A stretch of DNA of 42,170 bases from Lachnospiraceae bacterium (GCA_015057365.1 SVEN01000021.1:1-42170), one strand, 5' to 3'. Positions 17,791 through 25,885 are shown, numbered from the stretch's first letter. Program-made: numbers and translations. Notes: generated from the letters alone by a model not told the origin.

Positions 17791-17821
17791 TAGCGTGTCT
17801 TGATTCCTTTTTAATTATTCT
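17791..17821 (-). promoter_or_regulatory. Possible forespore (SigF/SigG-like) promoter of the germination gene
   Basis: On the minus strand AGAATA (17821-17816) and CACGCTA (17797-17791) are 18 bp apart, each one mismatch from TGAATA and CAnACTA as known for SigF/SigG promoters. Position, about 50 bp upstream of the TTG start, fits a late sporulation gene. The match is weak. Confidence 0.3.
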
Positions 17822-17883
17822 GTTTTTCTCGAAAATCTCCAAAATCTGTTTTTAGTAACATCTTCCATTTCAGACTTGTATCT

Positions 17884-18357
17884 TTACTTCAGCTTCCCCT
17901 GCTCTCTCAGATACTCCTCTAAAATATCCGCCGCATCCGCAATAATATCCGGACACGGGCGTTTTTTATAGTACTCCGGCGTCCGCTCCTCCGGCACCGG
18001 TGCACTGACCTTCTCCGCCAGCCCCAAAAGCTCCCTGCATACGATGGAACCGTTCCGATCCCGGAATCTTGCCGCCAGCTCCTGAACTCTGGCGTATAAA
18101 TCCATCTTCCCTTCCTTCTCCTTCGGATCTGCATAACCATACAATTTACTCAGCACGAAAAACATACCACTGACCGAACCGCACACCTCGCGAAGTCTCC
18201 CCATTCCGCCGCCGAAGGCCGACACCAGCTGCGCCAGTGTCTCCGGGCTTTCCTCAAAATAATCTTCATAAGCCAGCACCACCGCTTGGGCACAATTATA
18301 GCCCTCTAAAAACAATTCCTTTGCGCGGGTTCCTCTGGCACCATATGATCTGTCCAT
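17884..18357 (-). CDS. C_GCAxxG_C_C family protein
   Basis: This 157-residue protein has the spaced cysteine and glycine signature of the family: GYNCAQAVVLAY, SAFGGGMGRLREVCGSVSGM, a CREL segment and RPCPDII. Such proteins are small, probably metal or redox-cofactor binding, and their biochemical role is not established. The Cys residues (near 22, 59, 107 and 134) suggest a metal or disulfide site. The ATG at 18372 overlaps the GGAGGA ribosome site, so the next ATG at 18357 is preferred. The gene sits alone between the germination gene and the cyclo-ligase gene. Confidence 0.85.
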   Translation of the reverse strand: MDRSYGARGTRAKELFLEGYNCAQAVVLAYEDYFEESPETLAQLVSAFGGGMGRLREVCGSVSGMFFVLSKLYGYADPKEKEGKMDLYARVQELAARFRDRNGSIVCRELLGLAEKVSAPVPEERTPEYYKKRPCPDIIADAADILEEYLREQGKLK

Positions 18358-18462
18358 GTATGATTCCTCCATATCTATGTCTGTTTCTCACTCGTAAAGC
18401 CTCTCGGCCATTCTTCTGTCGCTACACATTTGCTACATATCCTATCACGCGCTTCCCTGTGC

Positions 18463-19092
18463 TCATACACCATGCACTGTTTGTATCATCCGTGCCTCTG
18501 TAATAATCACATCTACCGGCTTATCGTGTGCCTCCCTCGGCACTTCCTCTACCAACTGTGCCTCGTAAGCAAGCGCCACCTTGAGCACATCCGGATACTG
18601 TTCCATAAAACGATCATAAAAGCCTCCGCCATATCCCATGCGACCGCCCTTCTCATCAAAGGCACAGCCTGGGACGAAGAGGAGGGTTCGCAAAGGGAAA
18701 GCGAGTCCCACCGGCAACTGTGTATGCAAATCATCCGCGCCCCGTGTTTCAGTTACTGCTTCACAGCGTTCTACATCCGGCTCCAAAATTCCTTTGTAGC
18801 CTTCCACCAATTGGTCCATATACGTAATCCGATAAAATACCATATCCGAACCGACCACTTTCGGCACAGCTACATTTCGTCCGGCTTCCAGCGCCTCCTT
18901 CATAAGTTGTTGTGTGTCCGCCTCGCTACGGTAGCTCACATAAAAAAGCAGTAACTCGGCTTCTTTGTATACGTCCCAGTTCCGTATGCATTCATTTCGG
19001 GCTTTGTCTGCTTCTATTCTATTTTCATAAGGAATGGCGTCCCGCTTGACTAGCATTGTCTTGCGGAAGGCTTTTTTGTCGTCTATGTTCAT
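18463..19092 (-). CDS. 5-formyltetrahydrofolate cyclo-ligase
   Basis: The enzyme converts 5-formyl-THF to 5,10-methenyl-THF with ATP. In this 209-residue protein KKAFRKTMLVKRDAIP is the N-terminal basic helix that contacts ATP, LLFYVSYRSEADTQQL the first core strands, and VPGCAFDEKGGRMGYGGGFYD the glycine-rich ATP/folate loop conserved in the family. The open frame extends upstream into the methyltransferase gene, but the ATG at 19092 follows AGGAGATTAT and gives the usual length. It is 13 bp after the methyltransferase stop, so the two are probably one operon. Confidence 0.92.
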   Translation of the reverse strand: MNIDDKKAFRKTMLVKRDAIPYENRIEADKARNECIRNWDVYKEAELLLFYVSYRSEADTQQLMKEALEAGRNVAVPKVVGSDMVFYRITYMDQLVEGYKGILEPDVERCEAVTETRGADDLHTQLPVGLAFPLRTLLFVPGCAFDEKGGRMGYGGGFYDRFMEQYPDVLKVALAYEAQLVEEVPREAHDKPVDVIITEARMIQTVHGV

Positions 19093-19105
19093 ATAATCTC
19101 CTGTT

Positions 19106-19948
19106 CTACAAATACGTCTTCCCGTCCTGGTGACCCTCCCGTGCCACGATATACATCCGCTCGCACTCCGGTCCCGGTATCTCATGGGTCAGCACATCAT
19201 ACGCCGCCACAAAGGTCATTCCGGCCTCCGCAAGCAAACGCTTCACTTCCGCAAGAGGATAAGCCCTCTGCAAGTGCACCTCTTCGTACTTCTCATAGAG
19301 CGGTGCACCGCCTTCTTCCTCATCCTCCGTCTCTGCCTTTGCAAACAAGGTCAGACAATACTCGTTCAGACGTTTTTCCTCGTCATACAGATTCTCCCAA
19401 ATAAAGCTGACATCCTCACGGTTCTCTGCGATGGTAGTGTCTCCCATCAGCTCCTTATACTTATACTCGGTGTTCATGTCAAAAATAAACACACCGTCCT
19501 TGTCCAAATAATTATTCACCAAACGGAATACCTGTAGTAAATCCTCATCCGAGGTCATGTAATTCATACTGTCGCAAATACTGACCACCGCGGACACGGT
19601 GCCGTAAAGCTCAAACTCCCGCATGTCCTGTTGAAGGTAGAGGATGGAAGGCTCTGAGGTGTCTGTATCTTCCTCAAAGTCGCACTCCCCCTCATAGGCT
19701 CCGTACTCCTGCTCTCTGGCCACATCCAGCATCTCCTCCGACAAGTCGATACCAATCATATCATAACCCGCTGCCGCAAGACGTCTCGTCATCTGCCCGG
19801 TACCACAGCCCAGTTCGCACACCAACCCCTCCGACACATCGTTTTCTTTTAACAATCCGATTAAATACTCTGCCCATTGATCATAAGGCACATTATCCAT
19901 AAGTTCATCGTATACATATGCAAATGCGGAATAACTGTACTTTTCCAT
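19106..19948 (-). CDS. Class I SAM-dependent methyltransferase
   Basis: This 280-residue protein has the Rossmann-type methyltransferase motifs: motif I VCELGCGTGQMTRRLA (about 42-57) binding S-adenosylmethionine, GIDLSEEML with the acidic ribose-binding residue, YLQQDMREFEL (motif II region) and VVSICDSMNYM (motif III/IV). The family is broad and includes small-molecule and protein methylases, so no substrate is assigned. The ATG at 19948 follows CAGGAGGTTCCT. A promoter lies just upstream. Downstream is the 5-formyl-THF cyclo-ligase gene; both relate to one-carbon chemistry, but that may be coincidental. Confidence 0.88.
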   Translation of the reverse strand: MEKYSYSAFAYVYDELMDNVPYDQWAEYLIGLLKENDVSEGLVCELGCGTGQMTRRLAAAGYDMIGIDLSEEMLDVAREQEYGAYEGECDFEEDTDTSEPSILYLQQDMREFELYGTVSAVVSICDSMNYMTSDEDLLQVFRLVNNYLDKDGVFIFDMNTEYKYKELMGDTTIAENREDVSFIWENLYDEEKRLNEYCLTLFAKAETEDEEEGGAPLYEKYEEVHLQRAYPLAEVKRLLAEAGMTFVAAYDVLTHEIPGPECERMYIVAREGHQDGKTYL

Positions 19949-19976
19949 AGGAACCTCCTGCGAGTTTTCTATAAAA

Positions 19977-20005
19977 ATTATAAAGCATACCCTCCAAAAA
20001 GTAAA
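19977..20005 (-). promoter_or_regulatory. Promoter of the methyltransferase / cyclo-ligase operon
   Basis: On the minus strand TTTACT (20005-20000) and TATAAT (19982-19977) have a 17-bp spacer, about 30 bp before the methyltransferase ATG. Confidence 0.65.
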
Positions 20006-20020
20006 GCATGGCTATAAAAC

Positions 20021-20066
20021 AACCGCCCTCTTATCCTTCGATTCCTCTCCGGATAAAAGAGCGGTT
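20021..20066 (-). terminator. Terminator of the leucine-rich-repeat gene
   Basis: A 16-bp imperfect stem (AACCGC...TTATCC with G-U pairs) encloses a 14-nt loop; on the minus strand it is followed by GTTTTATAG. It lies about 55 bp after the LRR gene stop and just before the methyltransferase promoter. Confidence 0.7.
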
Positions 20067-20119
20067 TAATTCATCTTTTTTGACTTATCTATTCCCGGAT
20101 ACACTTCCGGTGAGCTGCT

Positions 20120-22930
20120 TTATTGTATCTGTAACCACGTTCTGTATTTATCAATTGCAAAGTACATTGCAGTTGAGCCGTAAGTTGTTTCAATCACAAG
20201 AAACTCAGAGCCCTTAAATGCATCCTCTGCAATAACGGTTACGCTTGCCGGAATCCTGACTGACTTCAGATTACTGCACTCAGAAAACGCCTCCGGACCG
20301 ATTTCTTCCACCGTATCCGCGATTACAACATGAGTAATATTCGTACAACCGGAAAATGCTCCTCCACTGACTGCCGTTACAGTCTTTCCATCAATACTAT
20401 CCGGTATTGTAAGTCGACTGCTTGCAAGTGACTTATACCCCGTAATCGCAATTGTTCCGTTTTCTGTTTCCACATATACTAATTTCGTTGTCGGAATATC
20501 CAGAGTTCCCTCTTCCAAATATCCATACGCAATATCCTTCTCTTTAGCGTAAGTCTCTGCATAAGCACCCTCTTCCGTATAAATCGTAAGATTCGGCGCG
20601 TCCCACTTCAAAACAGCGCTCTCTCCGATTTCTTCTACACTGGCCGGAATTACAAGACATTCCAAATTTGTGCACCCCATAAATGCTCTATCATATATCT
20701 TTTTTACCGTATCCGGCACTACAAACTTTTTAAGGCTGGTACAGTACTCAAACATATCATATCCAATTTCTGTAATACCCGCCGGCAGTTTCACCGACTC
20801 TAAACTGCTACACTCGGCAAAAATGTATGTGCTCATTGCCATAATACTATCCGGCAGTTCCATGGAAACCAGATTCTTACAACCGTTAAAGGCTGACAAT
20901 CCAACATAAGTCACACTATCCGGTACAACAATCTTTTTCAGAGACTTGGCTCCTTCAAACGCAAAATCTCCAATCCTTGTTACACTACTCGGAATTTCAT
21001 ACTCTGTAAGATTTGTTCCATCCGGCATGCAAACAATAGTGGTCTTAGCCTTATTGAACAAGATACCGTCCGTTTCACAAAACAACAAATTATCCTCTGC
21101 CACTTCAAAACGTTCTAAGGCACTGCAATTATAAAACGTTCTGGAAGATAAACCACTTCTCAGGCTCTTCGGTATTTTAATTGCCTTAATTCCGTTGCAT
21201 CCTTCAAATGCATTTCCGTAAATTATTTCCGTTCCCTCCGGCACTTCATACAATTCCGCTACCATTCCGCCCGGAACAGTAACCAATTCCGTCATATCCT
21301 TACTGTACAAAACGCCATCTACAGAACAATATTTACCATTATCTTTATGCACTTCGATTTTTTTCAGTGATGCATTCTCACAAAAAGTATCAGTATCTAT
21401 TTCTTCTACGCTTGCCGGCACTTCTACTTCTGTTAACATCGGATTCCATGCAAACGCAAATCCCCCCAACACAAGTATCCCTTCGGAAAGCTCAATTTTC
21501 TTCAAATTCTCACAATATGTAACTGCATAACCGTCAATAACTTTTACGCTACCCGGAATATATACTTCTTCCACTACATTGTCATTCATTATTGCACCCC
21601 ATCCGAGTGTGGATACCGGGTGGCCCTCTATCTCATCCGGAATTACAATCACCGAGGCGCTCTCTATTAAGTCTGTAATTTCCACCGAACCGTCTGCCAA
21701 TATTTCATACTCGAATGCGGATGCATCCGTAGCATCCTCCGGAAAACTCGGTGTCGGTGTACTCGGATTATCCGGTTCAGACGGTGTCTCCGGCTCAGAC
21801 GGTGTCTCCGGCTCAGACGGTGTCTCCGGTATAGACGGAGTACTCGGCACCACCGGCGGAACATAAGTGTTCTCGCCTTCTACCTTTGTCCCGGAAGTAG
21901 ATACACTGGCGCCTTCCCCTTTAATCTCAACATCCTTTAAAATTCCATTTCCACCAATCTCAACCTTATCACCATCGACTGTTGCATTGGATACACTTCC
22001 GCAGTTGCCCACTTCAACCTTCACGGCATCAGCTTCAACCTTCATCTCTTTTACATCGGCAAGAACCGTTATCTTGGCATCCGTTGCATCTTTTCCGATT
22101 TCCAGAGACTCCGTTGCAACATTTACCGAAACTTTCGGAGCACTTTCAATTTTCGCTTGCTTTACCTCGGAATTCTGTCCGGATAAGATAATGTTACTGT
22201 TCGTCTCACCCTCAACCACTAATGTGTCCACCGTTGTGTTTCTTAAAGCAACCTTCGCAATGGTTCGTCTTCCGTCTTCTCGGTCTGTCTGCTTTACGGT
22301 TACATTTCCTTCGTAGTTTGCAATTGCAACATTTAATGTTGTTTCAGCTGCTCCCACATCAACCTTTACATTCTCTACTTCACCGTTGTTTAAATCTAAC
22401 TTTACATTACCTGATACCTTCACTTCAGAAACAGCCACATCACTACGAGTGGTAATCGTCGGTCTGGTATCTCTGTAATATGTACTCTTCGACTTTAGCT
22501 CCCGATATTTTGCAATAGCTTCACTGGAATCTTCCATCGTACGAATCAACTCTGCAAGTTCCTGCACAGTCATTTCCTCTACCTGTGCCGGCACTACCGA
22601 TACCGTACCGATTTCACCGGAAACCATTTCAATCTTACTGCTGATTCCGCTTTCAATTTCGATCGTTGCCACCTTGACATTTTTAAAATAAATATAGGTT
22701 GCCTCTAATTCTTTTGGAACAACAACTTTGTCCCACTCACCCTCGATAGTGAGTCTTCCGTTCGCACCTATCATGTCTTGCGTTACAGTCAGTACTTTTT
22801 CTTCCGCACCAACCGCTGTTAACTCAACTGCCTCGTCTTTGGCATATGCAACCACAGTACTCCCTGCATTAGAAAAGACAAGTAAGAGAGCCAAAAACAT
22901 AGCCGGTACGCGCCACCATTTTCTCATCAT
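20120..22930 (-). CDS. Secreted BspA-like leucine-rich-repeat protein
   Basis: A 936-residue exported protein. A signal peptide (MMRKWW, then a hydrophobic stretch ending near AYA, about residue 30) is followed by a roughly 330-residue region of short beta-strand-like repeats (KVSVNVATESLEIG, EVGNCGSVSNATV). A Pro/Ser/Thr/Glu linker with repeated PETPSE comes next (about 355-395), then eight or more BspA/LRR_5 repeats such as IPDSVTYVGLSAFNGCKNL and IPASVEEIGESAV. BspA-type repeats usually mediate adhesion to host or other cells. No sortase motif or membrane anchor is visible at the C terminus, which ends in WLQIQ. The ATG follows GAAGGAG. The substrate or partner is unknown. Confidence 0.88.
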   Translation of the reverse strand: MMRKWWRVPAMFLALLLVFSNAGSTVVAYAKDEAVELTAVGAEEKVLTVTQDMIGANGRLTIEGEWDKVVVPKELEATYIYFKNVKVATIEIESGISSKIEMVSGEIGTVSVVPAQVEEMTVQELAELIRTMEDSSEAIAKYRELKSKSTYYRDTRPTITTRSDVAVSEVKVSGNVKLDLNNGEVENVKVDVGAAETTLNVAIANYEGNVTVKQTDREDGRRTIAKVALRNTTVDTLVVEGETNSNIILSGQNSEVKQAKIESAPKVSVNVATESLEIGKDATDAKITVLADVKEMKVEADAVKVEVGNCGSVSNATVDGDKVEIGGNGILKDVEIKGEGASVSTSGTKVEGENTYVPPVVPSTPSIPETPSEPETPSEPETPSEPDNPSTPTPSFPEDATDASAFEYEILADGSVEITDLIESASVIVIPDEIEGHPVSTLGWGAIMNDNVVEEVYIPGSVKVIDGYAVTYCENLKKIELSEGILVLGGFAFAWNPMLTEVEVPASVEEIDTDTFCENASLKKIEVHKDNGKYCSVDGVLYSKDMTELVTVPGGMVAELYEVPEGTEIIYGNAFEGCNGIKAIKIPKSLRSGLSSRTFYNCSALERFEVAEDNLLFCETDGILFNKAKTTIVCMPDGTNLTEYEIPSSVTRIGDFAFEGAKSLKKIVVPDSVTYVGLSAFNGCKNLVSMELPDSIMAMSTYIFAECSSLESVKLPAGITEIGYDMFEYCTSLKKFVVPDTVKKIYDRAFMGCTNLECLVIPASVEEIGESAVLKWDAPNLTIYTEEGAYAETYAKEKDIAYGYLEEGTLDIPTTKLVYVETENGTIAITGYKSLASSRLTIPDSIDGKTVTAVSGGAFSGCTNITHVVIADTVEEIGPEAFSECSNLKSVRIPASVTVIAEDAFKGSEFLVIETTYGSTAMYFAIDKYRTWLQIQ
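21774..21827. repeat. 18-bp tandem repeat encoding the Pro/Glu/Ser linker
   Basis: Three direct copies of an 18-bp unit (GGCTCAGACGGTGTCTCC, first copy with one change) plus a partial fourth encode the PETPSE hexapeptide of the LRR protein linker. Copy number may vary by slippage. Confidence 0.9.
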
Positions 22931-23267
22931 ACCTTTTCTCCTTCAGAATTTATTTAAATAAACGCCTTCCGCGAATATTTACCAAAATAATAAAAACATA
23001 CTTATATTTTCTCACAAAATTAACCTTTATTTAGTAATATTACAACTTTACCAAGGTTTCGTCAAGTACTTTTCAGTAAAATTCAACTACAAATCCATAT
23101 TTCAATTGAACTCTTCGACAGAAAGCAGAGAAATCATTCATATCTTTCCAAAAAAGAGAATACCCTTTCCTCGAAAAAAATAATAAACATCATAAATAAG
23201 AAAGAAACATAATATCTCCCCTCAAATATTTTATTTTTTCTTAACACCCCCTTTACACAAAAAATAC
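22931..23267. other. AT-rich intergenic region between divergent genes
   Basis: This stretch of about 340 bp separates the LRR gene (minus) from the riboswitch-controlled decarboxylase unit (plus). It is very AT-rich. I see no open frame with a ribosome site, no convincing hairpin and no clear promoter for the LRR gene, although that gene must start here. Confidence 0.6.
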
Positions 23268-23296
23268 TAGCTTTTTTTTAAGTTTTAAGATATAAT
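23268..23296 (+). promoter_or_regulatory. Promoter of the decarboxylase unit
   Basis: A perfect TATAAT lies at 23291-23296, just before the riboswitch. The region 17 bp upstream reads TAGCTT, a poor -35, so initiation may be weak or assisted. Start would be near 23303. Confidence 0.55.
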
Positions 23297-23312
23297 CAAT
23301 GTGTTTGGTACT

Positions 23313-23437
23313 CAAAAGGGAGTAGCCGGCACACAGGTGCATTCCGTTGCGTCAGAACGATTGGCGACAATCCGCTCGGAATTGAAATGGCAAGACTTTT
23401 GTTACAACATTGATTCGTTGTAATGAAGGTCTTTTTT
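23313..23437 (+). promoter_or_regulatory. yybP-ykoY-type manganese riboswitch with terminator
   Basis: The aptamer has the class-defining parts: CAAAAG-GGAGTAGC at 23313-23326 and GGCAAGACTTTTG at 23389-23401, where CAAAAG pairs with CTTTTG to close P1. The GAGTAGC and GCAAGA loops are the two Mn2+-contacting loops. An internal stem ATTCCG/CGGAAT (23341-23346 with 23377-23382) forms one leg. The 3' part AAGACTTTTGTTACAAC can instead pair with GTTGTAATGAAGGTCTT, making a terminator followed by six U (to 23437). Known members turn genes on when Mn2+ holds the aptamer, because terminator formation is then blocked. Confidence 0.85.
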
Positions 23438-23576
23438 CGTGCAGGCAAAGTGAGCATGCGAGTAAATCGCGGGAACCTGTTCCCAGACGATTACGCAGTC
23501 ATGCGAACGCGCCCACGACGTAGTGACCGTAGGTCACGGAGTTGGGGATGCGCATAGCGCATTGCCGCACGAAAAA
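23432..23576 (+). other. GC-rich structured element in the decarboxylase leader
   Basis: Between the riboswitch terminator and the gene lies a roughly 145-nt segment, visibly richer in GC than its surroundings. It is closed by a long stem: TTTTTCGTGC-A-GGCAA (23433-23448) with TTGCC-GCACGAAAAA (23562-23576). Inside are hairpins GGGAA/TTCCC (23471-23484), GTGACC/GGTCAC (23523-23537) and TGCGC/GCGCA (23549-23561), plus an outer CATG...CATG helix. Its left arm overlaps the U-run of the riboswitch terminator. It may be a structured RNA domain or an inserted palindromic repeat element. Confidence 0.7.
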
Positions 23577-23614
23577 CTCGACTACTCTACAATTCTACTC
23601 AAAGGAGAGAAACT

Positions 23615-24748
23615 ATGGATTTCTTAATCGAAGGCATAATGTCTGTCACCTGGCAGCAGTGTGTCATGTACGTAATCGGTGCCCTGCTCATCTGGCTCGG
23701 TATCAAAAAGGAATACGAGCCGTCCCTTCTTGTTCCGATGGGCTTCGGTGCAATTTTGGTTAACTTCCCGTTCACGTCAGTCTTAGACCAGACCATTGAG
23801 GGCGTGGAAGCTGCCGGTATTATTGAATGGTTGTTTGAAGTGGGGATTCACGCTTCCGAAGCAATGCCGATTCTTTTGTTCATCGGTATCGGTGCAATGA
23901 TTGACTTCGGACCGCTTCTTTCCAACCCGTCCATGTTCTTATACGGCGGTGCGGCACAGTTCGGTATTTTCTTTGCGATTACCCTGGCTGCAATTTTCGG
24001 TTTCGACTTAAAGGACGCTGCTTCCATCGGTATCATCGGTGCTGCGGACGGTCCGACCGCGATTTTGGTATCTCAGGTATTGGATTCCAAGTACGTAGGC
24101 GCAATTGCAGTTGCGGCATATTCCTACATGGCACTGGTTCCGATTATCCAGCCGGCGGTGATTAAGGTGTCCACCACAAAGAAGGAACGTCGTATCCATA
24201 TGGAATACAACCCGAAGAACGTTTCCAAAGCAACCCGTATTTTATTTCCGATTATCGTTACCTTTGTTGTAGGTTTCATTTCTCCGCAGTCCGTTTCCCT
24301 CGTCGGTTTCCTGATGTTCGGTAACTTACTGCGTGAGTGCGGAGTTCTCGGCACCATGTCCGATACCGCTCAGAACAACCTCGCAAACCTGATCACTTTG
24401 CTTCTCGGTATTACCATTTCCTTCAGTATGAAGGCTGAGGATTTTGTACAGGTAGACACCCTGTTAATCATGTGCATCGGTTTAGTTGCATTTATCTTCG
24501 ATACCTTTGCAGGTGTTATGTTTGTTAAGTTCCTGAACCTGTTCCGCAAGAAAAAGGTTAATCCGATGGTTGGTGCAGCAGGTATTTCCGCATTCCCGAT
24601 GGCTTCCCGTGTAGTTCAGAAGCTGGCCCAGAAGGAAGAGCCGGGTAACATCATCCTGATGCATGCGGCAGGCGCAAACGTAGCAGGTCAGATTGCTTCC
24701 GCAGTTGCGGGCGGTCTTGTTATCAAGTTAGTTCTTGGTATGTTATAA
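23615..24748 (+). CDS. Sodium-ion-translocating decarboxylase beta subunit (OadB/GcdB/MmdB family)
   Basis: This 377-residue integral membrane protein is the subunit that couples decarboxylation of a carboxybiotin to Na+ export. Family landmarks include IGALLIWLGIKKEYEPSLL, PMGFGAILVNFP, LLFIGIGAMIDFGPLL, GIIGAADGPTAILVS (the Asp-containing pore motif), YSYMALVPIIQP and GAAGISAFPMASRV. It resembles glutaconyl-CoA or methylmalonyl-CoA decarboxylase beta subunits, but the carboxyltransferase and biotin-carrier genes are not in this window, so the substrate is open. The ATG at 23615 follows AAAGGAGAG. It is the first gene behind a manganese-type riboswitch, and the 47-residue partner follows 12 bp later. 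Confidence 0.93.
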   Translation: MDFLIEGIMSVTWQQCVMYVIGALLIWLGIKKEYEPSLLVPMGFGAILVNFPFTSVLDQTIEGVEAAGIIEWLFEVGIHASEAMPILLFIGIGAMIDFGPLLSNPSMFLYGGAAQFGIFFAITLAAIFGFDLKDAASIGIIGAADGPTAILVSQVLDSKYVGAIAVAAYSYMALVPIIQPAVIKVSTTKKERRIHMEYNPKNVSKATRILFPIIVTFVVGFISPQSVSLVGFLMFGNLLRECGVLGTMSDTAQNNLANLITLLLGITISFSMKAEDFVQVDTLLIMCIGLVAFIFDTFAGVMFVKFLNLFRKKKVNPMVGAAGISAFPMASRVVQKLAQKEEPGNIILMHAAGANVAGQIASAVAGGLVIKLVLGML

Positions 24749-24760
24749 GGAGGTGCTGTG

Positions 24761-24904
24761 ATGAATATCAATTGGGATAATGTGAATGCAACCCTTGAAA
24801 TCATGGGAAAAGGCATGCTCGGTATTTTCGCTACCATCATCATCGTTATGATTGTGGTGCTTCTGTTTTCTAAGACAGGAACCAAGAAGACGGATGCGGA
24901 ATAA
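24761..24904 (+). CDS. Small OadG/delta-like subunit of the sodium-pump decarboxylase
   Basis: A 47-residue protein with a single membrane helix (MLGIFATIIIVMIVVLLF, about residues 19-36) and a short charged tail (KTGTKKTDAE). It starts 12 bp after the beta subunit stop behind a perfect AAGGAGGT site, so it is cotranscribed with it. The topology, one helix at the N-terminal side followed by a polar tail, is that of the oxaloacetate decarboxylase gamma / methylmalonyl-CoA decarboxylase delta subunits that hold the complex together. The tail is shorter than in most members. Confidence 0.8.
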   Translation: MNINWDNVNATLEIMGKGMLGIFATIIIVMIVVLLFSKTGTKKTDAE

Positions 24905-24933
24905 ATGCACATCAGACAAAATACAAAATCACA

Positions 24934-24962
24934 AAAGGGCTGCGTATAACACGCGGCCCTTT
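24934..24962 (+). terminator. Terminator of the decarboxylase unit
   Basis: AAAGGGCTGCGT (24934-24945) pairs with ACGCGGCCCTTT (24951-24962) through a 5-nt loop, one G-U pair. The U-run is short (TTT). It lies 30 bp after the small subunit stop, between convergent genes. Confidence 0.75.
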
Positions 24963-25047
24963 AACAATGCCATTATGTACTTGCTTCTTGCAGGCTGTTT
25001 TATAATCCTATCATCCGAAAAAAACGTTCGTAATAAAAGGCGTAGTC

Positions 25048-25875
25048 CTACTCCTTCCCTCTCTCCTTCTTTCCGATTCCGTACGCCAGCAAAAATCCTA
25101 CCGCCACACATACACCGCACAGCAAATAGTTTCCATCCACATCCTTCGGAAACAGTTCCGGAAGTGACCCTAAAATAAATCCGAAAATGATTAAGAACGT
25201 TTGCTTCGGATACTTACTCATCAGCAAATCCAACGTCTTCGTAACCAACAGAATTCCGATTACCGTACCGATTCCCAGCGGAATCAGCGGCACTATCCGA
25301 AGGTCACTGATGCAAGCAATGAGTTCCTCGTAGATTCCCAAGGTATACAGCATCTGAGAAGCACTGACTCCCGGTAACACCAGCGCAATGGCAAGAATGA
25401 CACCGCCTGCCAGCTTTAAAAGAAACGAACCAACACCGCCTGCCGTCTCCAGAGAAAACATCTCCTCCGGCAGAAACGTCAGTCCGAATACCAGACATAC
25501 GCCTATAACCGTAAGAACAATCAACCACGCCGAAAACTTCTTTACCTTTGCAGAAGCCAGTATTAACGGAATACCTCCCGCCACCGCACCAAGGAAGAAA
25601 AACCGTACATAGCCCCCGGCTACCGGCTGTTCCAAAAGTCCGGATATCAACTTTGCAAACAGAAGCATTCCAAGCCCCGCTCCGAGAAGAAACACGGTCA
25701 GGAACAAAATGCTATTTAATGTAGTCTTCTTTCTCACCGGCACCAATCCGCTGACCGCACCAATCAGCCGGTCATAGATTCCTACCAATATAGCCATAGT
25801 CCCGCCGGATACCCCCGGCACTGTCATAGTGCCGCCGATCCACAGACCCTTAAAAAAAACTTCCAACTGTTTCAT
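25048..25875 (-). CDS. DUF368 family membrane protein, undecaprenyl-phosphate translocase (PopT type)
   Basis: A 275-residue polytopic membrane protein with the duplicated DUF368 signature: first copy TVPGVSGGTMAILVGIYD (about 18-35), second copy ALVLPGVSASQMLYTLGIYE (about 165-184). Members of this family were shown to recycle undecaprenyl phosphate across the cytoplasmic membrane for cell-wall synthesis; the assignment here is by family. It is the last gene of a group with a phosphate permease and a PhoU-like protein. Its ATG is 10 bp after the DUF47 gene, with AGGAG before it. Confidence 0.9.
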   Translation of the reverse strand: MKQLEVFFKGLWIGGTMTVPGVSGGTMAILVGIYDRLIGAVSGLVPVRKKTTLNSILFLTVFLLGAGLGMLLFAKLISGLLEQPVAGGYVRFFFLGAVAGGIPLILASAKVKKFSAWLIVLTVIGVCLVFGLTFLPEEMFSLETAGGVGSFLLKLAGGVILAIALVLPGVSASQMLYTLGIYEELIACISDLRIVPLIPLGIGTVIGILLVTKTLDLLMSKYPKQTFLIIFGFILGSLPELFPKDVDGNYLLCGVCVAVGFLLAYGIGKKERGKE

Positions 25876-25885
25876 ACAATTACTC

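Noticed and set aside
23313-23437. A sodium or cyclic-di-nucleotide riboswitch, considered because a sodium pump follows
   Set aside because: The GAGTAGC and GCAAGAC loops with P1 pairing fit the yybP-ykoY manganese class; no feature of the alternatives was seen.
24852-25178. Open frames in the convergent region between the decarboxylase unit and DUF368
   Set aside because: They overlap the small subunit end, the terminator and the DUF368 3' end; no ribosome site or family resemblance.
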